A DNA stretch of 55,406 nucleotides. Source: Balamuthia mandrillaris. Lineage: Eukaryota > Discosea > Longamoebia > Balamuthiidae. Location of the stretch: NCBI GenBank assembly GCA_031835245.1, contig JAVKOQ010000337.1, forward strand, positions 1-55,406, given 5' to 3'. The position numbers were made by a program, and so were the translations under genes. Below the pieces are notes generated by a model, which worked only from the letters and a program-made list of their open reading frames with translations, was not told the origin of the DNA and did no database searches. Positions 1-11,112 of this stretch are shown here, piece by piece (positions within the stretch are counted from its first letter, which is position 1; each line of letters starts with the position of its first letter).

Positions 1-6
1 CAGTTT

Positions 7-191
7 TTGGATCATTATTTGTTAAAAACACCACCACCAGCAACTGTTGTTGCTTCTGCTCCTGTTATTGTTGTTGATAATCCTGCAGAGCTTTTTTCAC
101 CTCCTCCGTTTTCTGCATCACCCTTTTCATCCACTACCACTACCATCACCGCCACTTCATCATTTACTCAATCACAACCACAACAACAACG

Positions 192-236
<45 letters not shown>

Positions 237-2803
237 GCAACAACAACAACAATCTTTAGAAAGGATGACCTCTTCTTCTTCTTGTTCTTCTTCTTCTTTT
301 TCTTCTTCTTCTTCTTCTGCTTGTTCTTCTTCTTCTTCTTCTGCTTGTTCCCCTTCTTCTCCTCCTCCTCCTTCTTCTTTTTCTTCTCTCCCTTTTTCTC
401 CTCCTCCTTCTTCTTCTTCTTCTTCTTCTTCTTCTTTTTCTTCTTCTTCTTCAAATTCAGAGTCCTTTGTCTTTGAGAACAATGATGGTGATGTTATGGA
501 TAGCAACGGTGATAGTAATTTATCAGTATCATCATCATCTTCATTAAGAGGAAGAAGAGGAGAAGTAGAAACAGAGGAAGATGCAAGAAGCAAAACAACA
601 ACCCCATCAACATTGATTGATTTGTTGTTGTTGACTGAAGACGAAAAAGAAGATGAAGAAGAACACAAAGAAGAAAAACAAGGAAAAAAGAGAAAAATAG
701 AGAAACAACAAAATAGAGCTAGAACAAATGATGATAATGATGACGACGATACTACACATGGCAGCAGTAGTAGTAATGGTGGTGGTGGTGATGGTGGAGG
801 AAGACGTCTTTCTCGTGCTATCACATTGATGAACCGTTTGACAGAAGAGCGGTGGACAGAGTTGACGGCAGTGACGAGTCGATGAAGCCCTTCTACCCAA
901 CGTAAACATGCCTGGACTTTGGCCATCTGGGAAGCACATTGTGCGCATCATAAATGTTTGCCAGCTCTTCCTTTGAATCTCCAACGTCATAACGTAGGAG
1001 CCTTTGTTCAATGGTTGATTTTGGATGTGGGTTATGCCTTGAGCTCTGTGCGCAATGTCATGATTGCCAGTCTTTATCGTTTGCATGATGAAAGTATCCA
1101 ACAACAGCTTGACTCCCTTTCTGCATCCTCCTCCTTCTCCTCTTCTTCTTCCTCCTCCTCCTCCTCCTCCTCCTCTGTTTCCTCCATGATCTCTTCAACT
1201 TCAGCATCATCATCATGTACCACTTCTCTCCCACCTTCTCCTTTATCCAGAACCCTTCTTGGTGATGGTGTCACTCGAGCAGCAACAACAGGAGCGACAG
1301 GATGCACTACAGCACTGACAACAACCTCAGACCATGCTTACTTGTTGTTGCTAAAAAACCAAATGGATGCCATCAAAGATCAAGTCAAACAGGCCATTCG
1401 ACATTGCAAAAGAGCCAAACCCTCCTGTTCTAGCAAACAATTGTGCAAAGACGCATGTTTGTTAGATGATGTCTTACATATTATCGCATCCACTCCAGAT
1501 GGACTGGTGAGCAAAGCTGCTGAAGCCAGTTGTTGGTTACACAGTGTTTGTACTGGTGCCAGAGCCATTACAGCTGCAAACATTCGTTTGGGTGATATTG
1601 TGGCATTTCGACCTAAACTTTCATCCTCCTCTTTCAACAACAACAACAACAACAACAACAATAATGACAACATCAGCTGCCATCACCAAGAGGATGCATT
1701 TTCTGCTCCTCCTCTTTATTTCCTTTCGTTGCGCCAACAAGTCACCAAAGGAATACCAAATCATTGGAATCATGTCGTTACATTTGAAGGTTATTTAACA
1801 CCACCACTACCACTACCATCATCATCATCGCGAGGATCATCTTCTTCACCATCACCATCACCATCATCACCACTTAGGACCGCTGCTGCTACGACCTCTG
1901 CTGCTGTCACCACCCCTGCTGCCACCACATCAACAACAAAAACACCAAGCATTTGTCTTGGAGATTTTATTTACTGGTTAAACAAGCATCTGTTATGCAA
2001 GCATGGTTTGGATTTGCGCGAGTTTCACAACTGGCGCTTAACAGATACACAAAAACAAACATCATTATGGGGATGGTCACGCGATACTTTAAATGCCAAG
2101 TTGCAAGATCGGGCTGTTCGGGCTGGTTATCCTGAAGGATTGTTTTCCTTTCACTCCTTGCGTGCTGGCTTCCTTTGCACTGCCTTGATCTTGGAGGGAC
2201 TGCAGGAAGGTCACAGTCAGAACAATGTACTGGATACTACTGCCCTTATCGCAGGTTGGGTACCTCGTGGTAGATCCCAGCAAGTCTACGTCAAGGATAC
2301 ATTAAAACGTGCTATTGTGGCCAATCGCTTGGTCAGCAATGTTACCACCACTCATCCTCATTCTTCTTCTTCTTCTTCTTCTTCTTCATCATCTTCATCC
2401 TTTGTTGCAACTACCACTGCTGATTATCATCCCCCTCGACATTGCGGTTCGTTACTGCTCATCTGATTTTTGTTTTTTCTTTTGTTTTTTCTTTGGCTGG
2501 GCTGGCTGCCTGACCAGCGTCAATAAATCACCACCACCACCACCACCACCACCACTATCACTTGATGGACTGACTTGCTCTCTTTTTGGTTCTTTTTATT
2601 CTCACTCCCTTGTATACATACAGTTATTGCTCCAGAGCTAGTTACCAAAGAAGCATTTCACAATCTATCCCCAGATGCTTTGCAACAATCCAACTGGTCT
2701 GCAGATACCAACTATCAGAGTTTTATTCATGCTGTTCGCCAACGGTTTGTTTGTTTGTGTTTGTTTGTTTGTTTTGTTTGCATAGTATCCACCACCATCA
2801 CCA

Positions 2804-2871
<68 letters not shown>

Positions 2872-4023
2872 TTATCTATTTATCTATCCAGTCAGTTTTT
2901 AGCTTGTTTGTTTGCTTGCTTGCATTCAAAAATGCACCCTTAGACCTAGCGCTCAGCTAGAACGCACAGGTTTATTGTGACAGCAGCAACATTCATAGTC
3001 TAAACAATAATTGTTATAATTGGTCTTAGTTCATTTGTTCTTCTTTTAACATTCACTCACACTTTGTTTTTTGTCTCTTTTCCCTTTTTCTTTCTTTTCC
3101 TCTTTCTTTCTCTCACTTTCTCTTTCTCTCTTCTTCTTCTTTTACACTGCTTCTTTAGGTGGTTCATGAAACGAACAGATTTGCCAACCAAAGATCAACA
3201 AATACGATTTTATCGCTCCTTGTGGCTTGAATGTTGTACCGCTTGGGTAGAAAATCATCCAGATGAGTTTGACAAGGATGTGCTAGCTGAAGCTGCAGCC
3301 ACCTATGAGGCCAAAAACAAATCTCCTCTTCGTTGGCCCAATATTCATCGCCAGCTGTGCTGTCAACACATCTCTGGCATTCTGCAAAGCTTTTTCAGTG
3401 GCTTGAATGAGCTGGTGGATGAGTTTGTAGCTCCTGTACTTCCCAAGTTGGTCAACGGATCACCCATTCACAAAGCATTCCTCACCCCTCGTCAAGAGCA
3501 ATCATCCTCCTCCCTTGCTTCTCTTGATGCTGATGATGATGACAAGAGTCCTGACTCAAAAAAACAAACACCACGATGACAACGACTTCGCAGAGCGCTT
3601 CAGCGACAACAATTGTTATCCAATCGACTCAAATATCGGAAGAATGGCCATCGGCAACGGATCGCTTGGCAGGCACCAGAAATCCGTAGACTTGTCACTT
3701 GGCGCTTGCGTGATGGATGGTCTTGGTTGGAGATTGCCAAACACTTGCCTACCCAACGTCGAACCAACAATGATTGCTATGATAAATGGCGCAATCTCCT
3801 CACAGAATTCTCCAACAATCTGGATGCTTTGAAGGCCAAATATTTGGTGGCCCATGATGAGGACTTTGACAAATCGGATGATGATGATAATGACAACACT
3901 TCTTCCCCATCATCATCTCCTACTTTTACTACCACTACAGTTATATCCATCTTGGATGAAGAGGAAGAGACAGAGGAGAATGATGATGAAGATGATGATG
4001 ATATTATGATTATATCTTGTTAG
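7..4023 (+). pseudogene. Tyrosine recombinase with C-terminal SANT/Myb-like domain, Crypton-like
   Basis: The N-terminal third is low complexity (Gln, Ser, Pro and Glu tracts). The recombinase catalytic domain lies between about 1500 and 2320. It shows the first Arg in TGARAITAANIRL, the H-x-x-R motif in FSFHSLRAG, a Trp in the H/W position (AGWVPRG) and the Tyr nucleophile in QQVYVKD. Introns are likely at 2447-2623 and 2745-3158; the joined reading frame continues well across both. The last part (about 3620-3850) has Trp-rich helices (RDGWSWLEIAKHLPTQR, CYDKWRNLL) typical of SANT/Myb-like DNA-binding modules, then an acidic tail. The frame appears interrupted about twice, so this copy is probably dead, although all recombinase active-site residues remain. 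Family assignment is from motif order, not a search. Confidence 0.6.
2805..2887 (+). repeat. (TATC)n tetranucleotide microsatellite
   Basis: About twenty TATC units with two TTTATC variants near the end. It lies in the predicted second intron of the Crypton-like recombinase, just after GTTT repeats. Confidence 0.95.
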
Positions 4024-4131
4024 ATTATATAGGTATTTCTATACGAAAATTGAAAAAATTGCTACTTTGACCCACTTTATCCGTTAGACTTATAGACTTA
4101 GAGTTTTATAGAATGGACCATGGGGAGTTGA

Positions 4132-5286
4132 ATGCCTATCTCCGCCTCTTTTCCCTTCGAACACGTTGCCTTGGACCTGTTTGGCCCGCTCGCCACCGAT
4201 GAATCTGGTTTCTGTTATGTTTTGGTGGTCACTGACATTGCCACCAGGTTTACCCTTCTCCGCCCTTTGGTTAACAGGACAGCGGCTGCTACCGCCAGTG
4301 CCTTCTATGGGGTCATATGCGATTTTGGCTTTCCCAAGATTGTACAGTCAGACAACGGCTCCGAGTTCGTCAATGAGACCATGGCTACTATCAAGGCTAT
4401 CTCTGGCTTCGACCACAGATTTATTGCTGCCTATCACCCGCGAGCCAATGGTGCTGCTGAGGCCCATGTCAAGCTTGCCAAGTCCGCCCTAATGAAGCTG
4501 GTCTCTTCCGATTGGAGTCACTGGTCTACCTTCCTTCCAGCTGCCCAATTTGCGATCAATCAAAGGCTGACCTCCAGGCATAAATCGACTCCCTTTGAGC
4601 TCTTTCTTGGACGCCCTGTTAACCTTCCGAGTGATTTTTCCAACGTGGAATCCAATCCCCTTCCTGAGGCTGACCGCCTTGCACAAATTGCCAAGTTGCA
4701 TTCTGTTGTCTGGCCTGCTGCTTCTGATGCTACCGACCTCTACAACCAGATTGTGTCTGTGACGCATGACTCTTCTGTTTCCTTGGTTGAATTCAAGCCA
4801 GGCGACACCGTTATGCTTCGTCATTCTGCCACCTCCAAGATGGATCCGAAGTATCTCGGCCCCTTCTCCGTCAAACGCAGAACCAAGAGTGGTGCATATA
4901 TACTAGTGGATGTTACTGGCAACGAGTTGGAAGATCGTATTCCTCCTTCTCTTCTTAAGCTAGTTCCCCCTCTCCCTTCTGGTTCCTTGATACCCCTATC
5001 CTCTACTCCAGTTCTTCCTGATAAGACCGATTTGGAATCTCAAGCCGACCTTGATGCTTCTGATGATGTTAATTCCGAGTCTGATGATGATAACGATGAT
5101 GATTACTCCAAGTCCTACGAAGTTAGCAAGGTGCTAGACCACCGTGGACCTGCCAACCGCCGAGAATACAAGGTCAGATGGAAAGGCTACTCTCCTAAGT
5201 ACGACCTCTGGATTCCAGTCAAGAACTTTGATGATCTTCGACCTGTCAACGCCTACTGGAAGAAGCTTCGTTCAAAAAGGGGGTGA
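4132..5286 (+). pseudogene. Chromovirus integrase with chromodomain (fragment of pol)
   Basis: The integrase core shows the three acidic residues in VALDLFGPL, VQSDNGSEF and ANGAAE. After it comes a GPY-like segment (YLGPFSVKRRTKSGAYIL), an acidic linker and a chromodomain near the C-terminus with the aromatic cage pattern (YEVSKVLDHR, YKVRWKGYS, DLWIP). Chromodomains of this type are known to steer integration to marked chromatin. The fragment lacks the upstream pol domains and has no function on its own. Confidence 0.88.
5274..5283 (+). other. Polypurine tract of the gypsy fossil
   Basis: AAAAAGGGGG lies three bases before the LTR, where Ty3/gypsy elements prime plus-strand synthesis. Confidence 0.75.
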
Positions 5287-5639
5287 TGTTGGAAAACTCC
5301 AACATAATAGCCCTTCTTCTCTTCCTGTCGACCTCTCCCTCATGCCTGTCGACCTGAGGAAACCTCTCGGTGTCCAACTTCTCCTTTCTTGAACTTCTCC
5401 TTTCTTGTTGTTTTCTCTCTCTGCCCTTTTATGCTGATATTCTCTGTTCTTCTTTTTTGGATAATTGTTCTAGCTTAAATACTGCCTCTCCTTGCTTCTT
5501 CTTCTTTTTCCTCTCGGGACAACTTACAACAAAACACAAGATACTTTACTATCACTTGTACTCTTCACTTTTAGTAAATTAAGTTCGGGTCTCGTACTTA
5601 CTTTGTCTCTGCCATCATTCCCGTTCTTATTTTACAACA
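5287..5639 (+). repeat. 3' LTR of the gypsy fossil (353 bp)
   Basis: Begins TGTTGGAAAACTCCAACA and ends TTATTTTACAACA, so it has TG...CA ends and starts directly after the polypurine tract and integrase stop. The short inverted pair GTTGGA/TCCAAC lies right at its start. Beyond the LTR the sequence switches to the F-box gene. A solo or 5' partner LTR was not seen in the window. Confidence 0.8.
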
Positions 5640-5962
5640 GGTTGGAGTAATAGATTGGGGTGTTGTTGTAAAAGATGGGTCATAGCATTTGCAAAGGCCA
5701 TTCCACGTTGTCTACACCAACGGTCCTTCCATACATCATCACTGCTACCAATTCGCCATAATAAGTGGCAGGTCGCAGCAAATCTTATTAAATCCTCTGC
5801 ATTTGGTATGCATTTACAGACTTCAAGCAGTGCATCTTCAGGAAGCATGTTGAGCAACAACGCTGACACAGGAGCAGTAACCTTTGACTCGGCTTGTTCG
5901 CCAAGGCACTGTACTTTGTTGGGGAAGAGGTTAGACTGGTCATGTTCAACTGTCCGCTTCAT
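5640..5962 (-). pseudogene. F-box protein, 3' end cut off by the gypsy fossil
   Basis: Host gene on the minus strand starting with MKRTVEHDQ. An F-box lies at about residues 40-85 (LPEDALLEVCKCI, DLIRFAATCHLLWR, DVWKDRWCRQR), the Skp1-binding module of SCF ubiquitin ligases. The reading frame runs from host sequence into the LTR and stops a few codons inside it, so the substrate-recruiting C-terminal part is missing. Either the retroelement inserted in the gene and the remaining exons were lost with the truncated element, or the real protein is very short. A TGACGACACG promoter motif lies about 90 bp upstream of the ATG (6051-6063). Confidence 0.7.
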
Positions 5963-6272
5963 TTCGTGTTTCTGCTTTGCCTGTGCACTCTTTTTCTTCC
6001 CTGGAAGTCGAGGTTTTTTTCCTTTCGCACTGTAACGCTGACGTGGAAAATCGTGTCGTCATGACTGATTTCGGGGTGAGACTCAATGTACAGCCGAGGT
6101 GATCTCCTTGATGGCCTTCGCATCCACCTCCTCACTGTCGACCTCTTAGCCAACCAACCTCTTTGCTGACCTCCTACTAGCCTCTTGGTGAATTCCTCCT
6201 CCACCACGTTTGTATGCACTGGTGCCTATCAACTTGCAAAACATGTTATTATTATATATTGGTTGCACGTTG
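5963..6272. other. Intergenic region, F-box promoter and tail of Frizzled-like gene
   Basis: No gene seen. Holds the 13-bp motif CATGACGACACGA on the minus strand at 6051-6063 and AT-rich sequence near 6241-6262 that probably serves 3' end formation of the Frizzled-like gene. Confidence 0.5.
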
Positions 6273-8130
6273 CTATTCTTCACCTACATTCACTTCTTCA
6301 TCTTCATATATTGAATCACCATGAGAAATAGTAATCCTTGCATTACTAGCCTTTGTACCTTTATTTCGTTGAAGGCTGTGTTTGAATTATTTATATTAGT
6401 ATACAGTAGAAAGCAAACTAAGCATGAGGTTAAAAAATGCATACCTTAGTGAAGTAGTACCAGACTGAGAGGGAAGGTTGATTCCAACTTGACTTAACAA
6501 GTCAGTAACACACCTTCGCCAGACTTTCCAAGTGCGCCGTGATGGAAAGAAATTCAGGAAAAGAAAAAAACCAAGAGAGGAATACCCAAAACCTTGCAAC
6601 ATGACAAGGTCGTACTGCACTACTTCATTGCTGAGATTGCAGCTGCTTGCCTTTTTTGTGCCTTTTCCGAGACATAGAAAGTACTGGGAATATTCTTCCT
6701 CAACGTCCTCTTCTCGAGCAGCAAGAAAGATGTTGTAGCTGAAGATGCATATGTAGATAACGAGAAATAGAAAAATGAAGATAAGAAGACGGTAGTAGGC
6801 AAGAAACATCTGCTTCTTGTTATCGTTGCGAAACGTGATTCTGAGGATTGCTGACAAAGAAAGGCAGAAGAAAATCAAGCCAAGAACAATCATTATGCCC
6901 ATAGGCAGGAGCCAAAACAGGAGCTGCCATATGCCGTCATCTTCTGGTGATACAAAACAACTGTCATGAAGTTAGCATTGTGGACATATAAAAAAAAGAA
7001 TTTTTGGTAGAAAAACAAGAACACAAAAAGACGTACAATGTAGCACCAGCCTGGAAGGAGACCTTACCAGCAATGGCTGGAATAATCGCCATGAGGATAG
7101 ACACGCCCCATGCAATCGTGTGGTAGCTAAATTGTTGCATCAACACAAACCGCGACGTCTTGGGTAAATATTCTCGTAAATAAAGCTACATTAAAGAGAA
7201 CGAGAATTAGATAGAGAAAGAGTGAGTGAGTGAGAGAGAGAGAGAGAGAGAGACATAAGTGTTAAATGCCCTATAGAAATACTAACCGCAATCAGCATGT
7301 TAAATGATAAAATGGCCCACCAACAAGTCGTCGCAATGTATCCAAACTGCAAAATAAAGCCTTGAAGAGTACATAAACTGCTAACAGCTCCAAGATCCCC
7401 GATGGAATAATAAACAGAAAAGTCAAGAGAATTACCATCGACCACAGAGAGCGAGGGAAGCAAGTATTGGTCATCAACACCGCACCAAATGACTTGGTGA
7501 CCCCCAAAAGAAGGTAAAATGATCGCCCCAGCCGCTATGTGGGCAGCTATCGTCACCATGAGAACTAAGTTGGAAGGAAACTTGCGCAAGGTGGGGTCGA
7601 TGGCGTAGGTGAGCGCAACAAGGAAGGAACCCGTCCAGGATAACCATCCCATGGTCAGCTGCATAACCTTGGCGGCATTATACTCCTGTTCTGTGTAGGA
7701 CGGAACAGGACATGTAAAGCCACAGCGTTGTGTCCCTGGTTTCCGTTCCAGAGGAGGAGAGCAGCTGTAATCGGTATGCTGAATACTTCGGCACTGGGTC
7801 GTCAGGGCCTGGCCATCTTCAGTGGTGATGGTGTAGGTTGTGTTCTGAAACATCGTTGCGTTCCACAGGTCCATGTCTGTTTCGTTGCACTGCAGTGGCT
7901 GTAGGTTGTAATCATACCCAGGCGGAGCATACACTCCGCTCCCCAGCGGTATACCATAGAGAGCTGAATACTCCACACACTCCGTTACTTGTATAGTACA
8001 GCATTGTGAATATAGAGGAATGGAACACTGTTCTTTGAAAACAGAAGAGTACCGTAAATCTCACAGGCAGCGCGGCACGGTTGCACAGGTACTGCCAAAG
8101 GATATCCTGTTGTTAGACAGAATGCGTGAG

Positions 8131-8181
<51 letters not shown>

Positions 8182-8699
8182 GGAGAGCAGAGAGCAGAGA
8201 GCAGCGAGGTGAAAGCGTGCTGCAAAGCACAAGAAAGCGGACGAAAAAGAGGCAAGCGGAACCGATCATTTGAAAGAGGGGCCAACAAAGCTTACCAATA
8301 CCTTCAACAACCATGCAAGGTCTAAAGTTAGACGTGCATGAAACATTCACCACAGCGTTGCTGCACGCCTGACTGACGTCAGGTAGTGCACTAAGCACGT
8401 TCAACGTTTGCTCGACCGTGCTTTGCAAACCCCTAAAGTGTAAGTGTTCGGGCACGAACACAAGTTCTCCGTCTGTTGTTCAAAGTCAGCCGACAACAAA
8501 CAAAAACGGAGAAACAACACAAACCTCTGAGATGGGTGCAGGCCGGAACCTGCGAAGCCCATTCAACGCATTGTTCAACCTGTTTCCCACTCACCCCATT
8601 CCTAACCACACAAATGAGCAATAGCAAAACAAGAGCAGACCATCGCCTGCGGTTATCCACAAGCCCTCCTCTCCAACAGCTGCCAGTTTTGTGCGCCAT
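6273..8699 (-). CDS. Frizzled-like seven-transmembrane receptor (class F GPCR)
   Basis: Seven exons fit: 8525-8699, 8302-8472, 8053-8106, 7287-7987, 7037-7185, 6445-6960 and 6273-6375; joined they give 622 residues in frame. The protein has a signal peptide (SALVLLLLICVV), then a Cys-rich Frizzled-type ectodomain (CSNAVVNVSCTSNFRPC, PVQPCRAACEIY, ECVEYSALYG), then a membrane region that starts near TMGWLSWTGSFLVALTY. Conserved class F features include the Cys in VIWCGVDDQ and CWWAILSFNMLIA. Right after the last membrane segment is RTWKVW, which matches the KTxxxW Dishevelled-binding motif with Arg for Lys. The closest known relatives would be the Dictyostelium Frizzled/Smoothened-like receptors. 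The last, short tail exon is the least certain part. Introns carry GA repeats on the plus strand (CT on the sense strand). Confidence 0.88.
8137..8181. repeat. (GA)n microsatellite in intron 2 of the Frizzled-like gene
   Basis: About 22 GA units (CT on the sense strand), a short distance before the 3' splice site. A shorter (GA)n run sits at 7233-7254 in intron 4. Confidence 0.9.
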
Positions 8700-9244
8700 A
8701 CGTTACAAGCGGTAGACTGGAAGCACAACCTTGCGCGGAGAGAATGACGTACCAAGAGATTAAAGTAGCATTACAGGAACCAACAGGTGACGCGGATACC
8801 AAACAAAACGAGTTCCGTTTGGTTCGCCGATTTTGCGCTTTTGTCGCCTTTCCATGACGACACGAAAATGTCGACGAAACAGCATTCTGCCAAAAAGGAA
8901 AATGGAAACAAAAAAAAGCAATAAAGAAAGGAAGGAAGGCATTTGCGGAGTTGCCGGCGCTCGTCGCAGGAAACTCGACAAAACGTCAGCGAGCGCCACG
9001 TACGCACCCACCACCGCTACAGGTTGTTCTTCTGTCATTTCAGCAGCAGTAGCAGTTGTAAGCATTGCTATAGCCACTTTGTAAGTTTTTTTTTTTTTTT
9101 TGCTATAGCGACAAATTTCTCGGCAGGAAGACAGAAGTTTGTTGGAAAACGCGAGGAAACAGAACCAGAGTTCACGAAGCTTTCTTTTTCTTTTATTCTT
9201 TCTTCGTCTTTTTGACATTTCGTTCAAACCGTAAACTGCACGCC
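8700..9244. other. Divergent intergenic promoter region
   Basis: Lies between the starts of the Frizzled-like gene (minus) and the TRAF-finger gene (plus). No convincing gene. Contains the motif CATGACGACACGA at 8853-8865 and a 15-T run near 9085. Confidence 0.55.
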
Positions 9245-10738
9245 ATGGGCGGAGAAACATCTTCCTCCACCAGTTCTTCCCTCTCGCTTTCCTCTTCTGC
9301 CTCATTTGGAGAAGACTCGTGGTGCCCACGACTTCACGACTTGCAGCAGACCTTCTCCACGTTGCCACCGCCGTCACCGCTGGTCGACGAAGAAGAAGAA
9401 GAAGAAGAAGAAGAAGAAGAAGAAGAAGAAAAAGAAGAAGAAAAAAAAGAAGAAGGAGAAGAAGAGCAGGACTCGTTTTCCTCTCTGGACGACACCCATT
9501 GGGACTTTATGAGCCGTGACAGTAGCGATGAGGATGAGCCCTTTGAAGCGGAATGGCAACAGGAAGCAACGCAAGAAGACCCCCGTCCACCTTCACTACA
9601 GCAGGAACAAGAGGGGCTAAGGAGGAGAAAAATTAGGCTGTTCAATGACAACGCCAACGCCAACGCCAACAACAGTGGCTACAACAGCCAGACCTCTACT
9701 GGTGACCTCAACACTTGGGCCTATCCTTTGTTGTTTTCCGAAGGATCGCTGACAAGCGAGGAGGACCAATGGTCTGAAGACGAAACGCGCCCCTTGCTCA
9801 TGTCAAGGTATGATGACGAAGAACAAGAAGTAGAGGAGGACACTGTTCCGTGTAAATACTTCGAATATGGCTGCAGTGGCAACGTATGTCTTCTCCTCTG
9901 TTCAAAGCCTATGTATTCCGTGTTCCTTCTGTTTCCTCTCCTGTGCCTCTATCTTTTTCCTCTTACTTCATTCTCCCTACTTACGCTGAGGTTCGTGTGT
10001 TGGTTGAACAGGTTCCAAGAAAGGACTATGAGAATCATCTAAGGGAGTGGCAAGCACACCATCTGCTGCTGCTTGAGGAAGCGGTAGCACTTCAAGCAGA
10101 GACTATTCAAGATCTTATGTCAGAGCGCCTCCCATTGAAGTCTCAATCTTATAAGGAGCTACAAGATGTGAGTACAGACGAAGGTTTTTGTGCTCAAGAC
10201 ATCCCTCAACAGGCTCCACGCGGACTGTGGTCCTTGCAACCTCTGATGCTGGACGCTTTGCGCTATGATCTGGCTCGTCTGCCGACTCTTCTCACCATGG
10301 AGAACCTTTCCCGCTTTGGCATTTGGCTTGTGGAGCCAAGCGTGAACGACAGACAGCGCACCGGTGTTCGACCCTGGCATGTGGTGTACGCTGTTGTGTT
10401 GGTGTTCATCCTTATGTGCTATGCGTTTTATTTTGGTATGCATCACCCTCACTTCTTTGTTTATTGCGCTGTCGTTGTCCCTTTCTTCTCTCCCCTCTCT
10501 CCCCTCTCTCCCTTTCTCTTCTTGTTCTACACTAACGTAATTATATTTTCGTCTTACAGGAGCTAAAGGATTCTTCTTACGCGCAGAGCAGCTGTTACCC
10601 TTGTTAATATTTTTAATGTTCTCTACGTTCCATATACTGCATGCAAAGCTTGTGTCCTCGCTTGCCAACGTATTCATCACATTCTATCTGTTGGTGTTGT
10701 GGATGCTACTTAACATTTTATTGTTGCCTGTTTTCTGA
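9245..10738 (+). CDS. TRAF-type zinc-finger protein with C-terminal membrane anchor
   Basis: Three exons (9245-9883, 10012-10435, 10560-10738) join to 413 residues. The N-terminal 200 residues are Ser-rich and then acidic, with a run of Glu coded by GAA. A TRAF-type zinc finger is assembled across the first intron: Cys and Cys in CKYFEYGC, then two His in YENHLREWQAHH. The rest has an amphipathic region and ends in hydrophobic segments: HVVYAVVLVFILMCYAFYF, LLPLLIFLMFSTFHIL and FITFYLLVLWMLLNILLL. So the finger should face the cytosol from an internal membrane. TRAF fingers usually mediate protein contacts or ubiquitin signalling; the specific role is unknown. The second exon ends inside the first membrane segment. 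Confidence 0.7.
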
Positions 10739-10831
10739 AGCTGGTGGTGTCTTCTCTTCTCTCTTGTAAAGTTCCTTCCTAGACAGCTCTTTGTTGTATC
10801 TTTAGAATGTTTATAACACCTCGCATTATTT

Positions 10832-10902
<71 letters not shown>

Positions 10903-11112
10903 CGTGCTGCTCTATTGTCGGTAATTTTCAACGTAGAAATTCCGAAGAAAGTTTGCAGAGAGTATAGAATTAAGGAACCCCTAAAACCAACGACACGTCA
11001 TTCGAGGAAATGAGCCACCCCTCAGACGCATTAGATCTTTTCCCGTTTTTGTTTTTTCTTTGTTGTCAACAAAAAAAGAAAAAGCAACTACACACACACC
11101 ACACTAGACAAA
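10739..11112. other. Intergenic region with (CT)n microsatellite
   Basis: Between the TRAF-finger gene and the CHCHD2-like gene. No gene. About 33 CT units at 10834-10899; a poly-pyrimidine and poly-A rich leader precedes the next ATG. Confidence 0.7.

Larger units (their letters stand above)
1..4023 (+). mobile_element. Crypton-like tyrosine-recombinase DNA transposon (left end outside window)
   Basis: The stretch encodes a tyrosine recombinase and a SANT/Myb-like DNA-binding part, with no reverse transcriptase, RNase H or capsid-like sequence, so it fits a Crypton-type DNA transposon better than a DIRS retroelement. The coding sequence is already open at the left edge, so the true 5' end lies outside. 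The 3' end is put near the last acidic coding stretch (about 4023); no clear terminal repeat is visible. It is directly followed by a Ty3/gypsy fragment, so the left 5.6 kb is a repeat island. Confidence 0.65.
4110..5639 (+). mobile_element. Ty3/gypsy chromovirus fossil, 3' part only
   Basis: Fossil LTR retrotransposon of the chromovirus branch of Ty3/gypsy. The parts present are the integrase catalytic core, the C-terminal integrase region, a chromodomain, a polypurine tract and the 3' LTR. The rest of pol, gag and the 5' LTR are not in the window, so the copy is broken. The surviving coding part is open from end to end, which suggests it is not very old. The left limit is approximate, next to the Crypton-like element. 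Confidence 0.85.

Noticed and set aside
164-926. Long minus-strand open frames opposite the recombinase (Lys or Glu runs)
   Set aside because: They consist of the antisense of CAA and TCT triplet repeats and have no domain; the plus strand carries the recombinase motifs.
7-4023. TGA reassignment to an amino acid in this organism
   Set aside because: Many intact genes here end in TGA, and the only convincing read-through is selenocysteine in SelW, which has its own SECIS. The interrupted frame of the Crypton-like element is better explained as decay.
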